A DNA stretch of 64,000 nucleotides from Arabidopsis thaliana (taxonomy: Eukaryota > Streptophyta > Magnoliopsida > Brassicales > Brassicaceae). How positions within the stretch are numbered: position 1 is the first letter of the stretch; every line of letters begins with the position of its first letter. Of the stretch, positions 58,482 through 64,000 are shown piece after piece. The position numbers and the translations under genes are program-made. The notes under the pieces are model-generated. The model was not told the origin of the DNA and made no database searches. It saw nothing but the letters and a program-made list of their open reading frames with translations. The DNA is taken from assembly GCF_000001735.4 (NCBI RefSeq), contig NC_003070.9, positions 19,701,971-19,765,970 on the forward strand, in the 5' to 3' direction.

Positions 58482-59403
58482 CTATCATCATAATCTCAGA
58501 ATGTTAGGCCAAATATCGAAACCACATTCAACAATAACCAAAGAGCATTATCAAAGTAATTTCGGATGTGAAAAAAAAAAAAAAAAAAAAAGTAATTTCG
58601 GTTAAAACATTTGATGCTTCAAAGGGTAGATCAGGAGATGAATAAATGCTCTTCTAAGAATTGCTATAGACAATAACCAAAACCAATGATCAATTAGAAG
58701 AAACAAGAACATTGGTATCCACAAACATAAACATTAAACACTAATCATATGAATCTTCTAAGATTAATCGATACACAGGTGTTTCAGAAATTAAGCGAAA
58801 GAGTGATAATCTTTAATAAGAGCTTCTTTTTGTTACTGGTTACACCAAGAAGTTTAAAACCTCACACTCAATCATTTACCAGACACAGATAAAACAATCA
58901 ACCTGAATGCTCTTCTAAGTGAAATTTACAAAACTGCTTTTTCATCCACAATGCAAAAGAGGGATAATCCTTGAAGACAATCCTTCTTAATGAACTTACT
59001 TGGTTCCACTTAAAAAAACAAGCTTTACATGAATCAGCTACTAAAGAGATAAATTTTGGAACACTTAATTACCAAACACAACGAACGGATTCTAAATCTT
59101 TTTTGAGTGATTGATAAATTCATGTTGATTTGTTTTCACCAGCAATCAGGTAAAACCCTAAAATAAACTTTAAACCCCGAACCCCAAATCACAAATTCTC
59201 ATTCCTTAGTGAAATTAACCATCTCATCAATGAAATATTAGAAGCTTATTTTGTAACACTCTAATCCTATTGAACCTCAAATCAAGCAAACAGATAATCA
59301 ACACAAAATTCAGGAATTTTTTTTGATAAATTCATTCGCACAATCATATGTTCTTCCGATAGGCGAGATAAGGGAACTTAAGAGATTAACGAAAAAAACT
59401 GAC
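58482..59403 (-). other. Probable 5'UTR intron of COX17-2
   Basis: Minus-strand GT at 59403-59402 and AG at 58483-58482 bracket AT-rich non-coding DNA. This accounts for the distance between the ATG and the promoter motifs. Long first introns in leaders often raise expression in Arabidopsis. Confidence 0.6.
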
Positions 59404-59518
59404 CCTTTGATCGGCTTGAATGAGGAAGAGTCAAGAAACGTAGAACAATGAAGAATCTTGGGCGAGCAAGGAAAGAAAGAACTGAGAAATGTAAAAGCTC
59501 ACAACAATTTATAGTTAA

Positions 59519-59546
59519 TGGGCTGTTGATGGGCTTTTCAGGCCCA
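59519..59546 (-). promoter_or_regulatory. Site II motifs of COX17-2
   Basis: TGGGCT at 59519-59524 and 59530-59535, GGCCCA at 59541-59546. Site II motifs are characteristic of Arabidopsis respiratory-chain gene promoters. Confidence 0.65.
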
Positions 59547-59895
59547 TTTACTCATTTTAAGTTTTTCACAATTGAGTAACCCAAATGAAAAGAATCTCTG
59601 ATTCTTCTTTTACAAAGAGTTGAATGGATTTACCAAATATAGGATCTACACATAGGACAATCGAAGAACAAAGACATCAATAAAGTTGCCATTAATTTCA
59701 GACAAAACACTTGATCTTCTGATATTCATGAATCCCAAACTATGATTTTGTTTGTTCTGATCTTGTCTGAATCTAAAGCTTTTTCACATTTCCTCTTTTA
59801 TCAAATCTGAAGATCAAAAACAATATCATAATACATCATCTGGTTTTGCTTAGCCCACAAGTTTTTTTTTTAAAGAAAAGAGAAAATCAAAAACA

Positions 59896-60348
59896 TCAAT
59901 CATACTTCTCTCTCCAAGAATAAACAAGAAAGAAAACCCAAGAAATAGCCAAAGCAATGTCTCCAAGAGCTTGTTTAGGCCATTCATAAGCAAGATCTTC
60001 AATTTTCCACTCGAACAAAACCCTCCACATAGCCATTAACACATACAGAATCACGGACCCACCAGCGAAGAAGCTATGAAACTCTTTGTCTTTCACAAAC
60101 GAAACCATGAACAGTACCAAACCAATTGCAAACAGAAGCAAACCAGAGAATGACTGAGAAATCTGTATGAGTAGTTCATCGTGTGGTGTTGATCCTTTTA
60201 GTTTGCTAGCAATCTCACTTCCTGGTCCAAAGATTGAAGCTTTCTCTGTGTAGAACATCATTAAGGTTCCACTAGTAAGCGCAATTATCGAATGGAGTAT
60301 ACAGATTACTCGAAACAAAGATGGATTCATCGATATTGCTGTAGTCAT
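59896..60348 (-). CDS. Four-pass membrane protein of unknown function (150 aa)
   Basis: Single exon. Hydrophobic segments near residues 12-31, 62-84, 91-110 and 128-145 suggest four membrane helices with a short soluble loop (EIASKLKGSTPHDELL) after the first. The C-terminus is polar (SWREKYD). I recognise it as a small plant-specific family with a paralogue beside the UBC25/COX17-1 genes on chromosome 3; no function is established. Probably AT1G53035. Confidence 0.85.
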   Translation of the reverse strand: MTTAISMNPSLFRVICILHSIIALTSGTLMMFYTEKASIFGPGSEIASKLKGSTPHDELLIQISQSFSGLLLFAIGLVLFMVSFVKDKEFHSFFAGGSVILYVLMAMWRVLFEWKIEDLAYEWPKQALGDIALAISWVFFLVYSWREKYD

Positions 60349-60791
60349 TGATGAATAAAGGAAGAGACTTTGTTATGTATGTATCTGAAACCAAAACTTA
60401 AAAAGAGAAGATCTTTAGGAGAAAAAGGCAAGTTTTGGATCACGGGTTTATTGTGGAAATGGAAAGCTAGGAGATTTTACTAGTTTGGGAAAGCAATGAA
60501 GAAGCCATGGAGGAAAGGTATGGACTTGGCTTTTGGGAAGAGAGATGATCTCATTTAGGGATTTGGACTTTGATAGATTCCATGATTTTTGAGTTCTTTT
60601 AATATACTATAAAGTTATGAAAATTTGTAAGGTTTTTGGTTTAATGTGGGTCACTCTTTTGGACAAATTTCATTATTATTTTTCCTCTAGAAAAGCTAGA
60701 CAATTTCAATCCCCACGTCCCAACTAATTATATTAATTATGCTAATAAGAATTTAGTAATTTTTTACATATAGGGTTGCAAATTTTTATAA
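60349..60791. other. Intergenic; promoter of the membrane protein gene
   Basis: Non-coding. No clear TATA box within 100 bp of the start codon; AT-rich to the right. Confidence 0.4.
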
Positions 60792-61640
60792 TCTATACTA
60801 TTAATTGGGAATCATTAAAAATAAACAATTTTTAATATTTTTAAATAAATTCATTAAAGATACAATAGTAATCACAAAATTAATAGATTTAAATAATAAA
60901 AAATGGAATATCTTTTTGAATACTTATTAGTTTTCCAAAATTAAATTCACTTTCTCTTTCCTATTAAATTATGGACGAAAATTTAAAATTTATTTCTTAA
61001 AATATGTTAACCAATAAGAATTGAAAAACTAAGATTTGATATCCAATTATATACTATACTAGATAAGGCCCGTCTATTTAAAAACATATTAAATTTTTTA
61101 AAAATTATTTGTTAAAATGCTATTTATATTTTTGAATTTGAAGAAGGAAAAAAAATCAAGAAAAGGTATTTGTGTGTTTTAATTTATGTTATATTTGTAA
61201 AGTTTAACATCATATATGTTAATCCGTAAAACTCAGTCATATATAACATGTATTTAAAGGTAAGCAAATAAGAATTTTGGAACATACTTTTAATGGAGTG
61301 AAATGAAAATAGGATCACAAACTGATATTAAGTTATATCTTAATTTTATCTTACTAATATAATTTCATCCTGTGAGTCCGGATCTTAAAATATAACTATA
61401 CACAAACGCAATTGAATTTCGATCATTACTCTTAACTTTATAATATCTATACTATTACAAAGTTTACTCATAACAAAATATTATTTATTTTTAAAATCAA
61501 TTAAACAATTTTTTATTTTGAACGTATATGCGAATTCAAATCTAATACATTATATTATAATATATATCACAAAATAATAAAATTATCTATATTAAATTAA
61601 AAATATGAAACCCCGTACGTATGTGCGGGTCAAGCTATAG
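60792..61640 (+). mobile_element. Nested Helitron fragments
   Basis: Two plus-strand 5' ends, A|TCTATACTATTA, occur at 60792 and 61446. A plus-strand 3' end (CCCGTAC-GTAT-GTGCGGG hairpin, then an 11-nt tail ending ATAG before T) is at 61640. A minus-strand 3' end (CTAG at 61059-61062 with a half hairpin, GACGGG) lies between. At least two insertions overlap; which ends pair is unclear. Confidence 0.6.
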
Positions 61641-62596
61641 TTGTTTTCTGAAATTTGAGGTGGAGAAATAATTGAAAGATTCTAGGCAAAAATACAAAAG
61701 AATAATAATTGAAAGAAATAAATCTTTGTATGGTCGAAGAACCTATCGTCATGGACAAGACTTGTGGGAGCCATTTGTATATTTTGGATTTGAAATTTTT
61801 GTAAATATCTTTCCCCTTTTATTCTATTTCAAAGATATTTTTGTGCATTAGGAAAATAACTGGGTCGACATACACTGCACCAATGAGGAAATTACAAAAT
61901 ATCTATATAGTTGAATCAATCTCTCTTCTTACTTTTTATATTTTAATTTTCTATTTTTTAATTGTTTTATACATAGTTGATGATACTCAATTTTTCTAAA
62001 GTAATAAAGCAGGTAAAAAAGGTTAAATATATCCCCTTTATATTAAAAGAGCCGAAAAAATAATATCAAATGATTATAATTAGTTACAGAATGATAGTTG
62101 AGTAAATTAATGCCAAGTGGAAAGGACTTCATCAGTTACTACTACAATGACCCCACCTTCAAAGTTAATATCCATAGCCGACAAACCAAGTATTCACCGG
62201 TTCAGATTAAGGTTTATGTCCTACCGGTTCTAATTTTTGGACTATATTGATCAATTCACACAACTTATAGTAGTCTTAAATCTAAATCCATCAAAGGAGC
62301 ACAAAATTCTACAAACATGAACAAAAAAAACAATAATAATGGTTTACAAAAATTATATATAATCAAATTGGCCAAATATTTATCAGTTAATTTTAGTTAG
62401 AGGGCAAAATTTGAAAACCACACTTTGGTTCTTTTGACAGAAACTCACGAGATTTGTTTCTTCTACCTACTTTGAAATTGTGCACACACAAAAAAAAAAA
62501 AAACTACTTTGAACTGTATGTAATAGAATAAGAGCCAAAAAATATTGCATCAAAAACAAATCTTGCAGAAGAAAAAGTGTGGAATCTCTCTCTCTA
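61641..62596. other. Intergenic
   Basis: AT-rich, with the presumed 3' untranslated region of the DUF616 gene at the right. Nothing else recognised. Confidence 0.5.
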
Positions 62597-64000
62597 TCAC
62601 ATGTTTCTGCCACCGGCTGAAACTTTCCGGTGACGCCTTTTCCCGCGTTGTCCCGGAGTCTTCTTACCCGGCGTGGCTCTACCACCGGCTAATCTTCCAC
62701 GTGGTAAAACCAGTGGCTCGGGAAGAACTCTAGAAGAAGCTCGAGGAGGTTTCATGGTCAGCAAAACGTCTCTATGATATACCTGTCATCAAGGATAAAC
62801 AAGTCTCAGGTTTTCACAAATCAAAACCGAAACAAAACTGTAGTTTCCTCTGCTTTTACCTGTTTCACAAAGTTGCGTCTTTCACAGTCCAAGAACATAT
62901 TGATGCTCCAATCAACTTTCTCTCTTATTTTGTCTCTCGCAATTGCAAAGCTTAGCTGATCTCTTGAAGTAAACCGATCTACCTCGTTGAACCATACACA
63001 TGTGAAAAGGTTTGTGATCGGTATGTGTTCTCTTATGATGGTACAACCTTCAGGGACATCTGCCAAACGATTTGAAATGTTTCAATTGTGATCATTGAAC
63101 AGAAGAAAATTGTGGAACTTTATCATCCTCATATGGTTAAAACCATTACCACTTGTTATTGGAAGCTTAGCCTCCGTATAAGGTGTTAAACCTTCCTTCT
63201 TGTAGAACTCTACTTGGTAATCTATTGAGGCATTGTCGTACTTTCTTGCGGCCTTATTCGCTTCAGCCTCTACAAACACATCAAAACGTCGGTAATGTCT
63301 CGAGATTGCAAAACTAGAATTCGTTCTCCACAAGAACCTGAACATTGAGAAGACAAATAAAGCTAACTGCTTGGAACAAAATATGTTGAAAGAGAGAGAC
63401 AGAGGAGTCAATTTCTCTACCTTTCAAGGATTTGATATGGATCTACAACAAGCTGGAGCTTTGCATCAACCCATATAGAGTACCGGACATTTGGGAATAA
63501 TCTATGCAATAAAAGCTTCGGAACCTGTAAAAATGCATAAACGTTTTACCCAAATCGTATTTGTTAAATCAGGAAACATTCAAATCTTGGCTATTTATTC
63601 TCAATTCTTTTAACCTTTCCATTACGCCGTGCATCGGTATAAGGGACATTATGTACAACAATGATCCTCCACAATCCCACTCTCTTGTTATCGTCTGTAT
63701 AACTCGACGTGTTCTTAAGGTATAAATGTGTTTCTTCATCAACAAACATGTAGAATGGGATGTTCTTCCTCGCCATTTCACTGATGTTCACCGGTTCTTG
63801 AATTATGTCATACTTTCCTGAGAATAGATTGAAACTTTGTAAGAGAAGTAAGAATATCTAAACAATCAATGTCACACAATGAATTTCTCTTCTAAGCAAA
63901 ATACCAAATATCGCTGACGCGACAATCACATCATGGGACTGGTCCAACTCATGAAGGATATCCTCATCGATGTCAAATCCAGTTTGGTGGCCCGGTTTTG
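62597..64000 (-). CDS. DUF616 protein, 3' part (5' end outside the window)
   Basis: Six exons visible: beyond 64000 to 63905, 63817-63615, 63524-63421, 63337-63150, 63059-62860 and 62782-62597, all in frame (about 325 residues). Motifs of the DUF616 family are clear: VIVASAIFGKYD, then FYMFVDEET, YSIWVDAKLQL with a DxD-like pair, and CVWFNEVDRFTSRDQLSF. The tail is basic (RGKRRHRKVS). The fold resembles Golgi glycosyltransferases. The one studied member, TOD1, was reported as a Golgi alkaline ceramidase affecting turgor. The start codon and any membrane anchor lie to the right. Probably AT1G53040. Confidence 0.85.

Overview
The window is plant nuclear DNA: AT-rich, with intron-split genes (GT-AG introns of about 70-150 bp), TATA boxes, telo-boxes and many decayed DNA transposons. 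Gene order and proteins match Arabidopsis thaliana chromosome 1, about AT1G52900 to AT1G53040 (Col-0-like). Locus names come from memory of the gene order, not from a search. Exon junctions were read by hand by joining GT-AG sites in frame.

Left arm (1-14 kb): a TIR-only immune protein (-), a hAT element, a DUF1218 membrane protein (+), the LanC-like protein GCR2 (-), which shares a 212-bp promoter with the ribosome-assembly factor BRX1-2 (+), and an RCC1-like gene fragment.

Transposon-rich middle (14-35 kb): purple acid phosphatase PAP5 (+), whose introns are swollen by two Helitrons and whose reading frame appears damaged in two places; an RPA1-like OB-fold gene (+); a MULE-like element carrying a dense array of CAGATTTG-type motifs; a Helitron coding for a shortened but open Rep-helicase; and the small secreted protein gene DD11 (-).

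Centre (35-47 kb): the GTPase gene NUG2 (+) with a site II/telo-box promoter, a truncated thioredoxin (-), retroelement remnants, an inverted partner of the PAP5-intron Helitron, a candidate small secreted cysteine-rich peptide, a second hAT element with a perfect 8-bp target duplication, the CMP-KDO synthetase gene KDSB (-) and an ATL-type RING-H2 gene (+).

Right arm (47-64 kb): a local expansion of PHO2-like ubiquitin-conjugating enzymes (UBC26 plus one shorter intact copy and two broken copies) built by a segmental duplication that also copied an unrelated spacer; then the copper chaperone gene COX17-2, a four-pass membrane protein and the 3' part of a DUF616 gene that runs off the right edge.

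The genes do not form one pathway. Recurrent themes are ribosome biogenesis (BRX1-2, NUG2), mitochondrial functions (COX17-2, KDSB) and reproduction-linked genes (DD11, the CMP-KDO enzyme). No tRNA, rRNA or CRISPR array was seen. The most notable observations are the PAP5 lesions, the motif array near 27 kb, and several unlabelled small genes (near 41.4 kb, near 48.5 kb, and inside the first hAT element).
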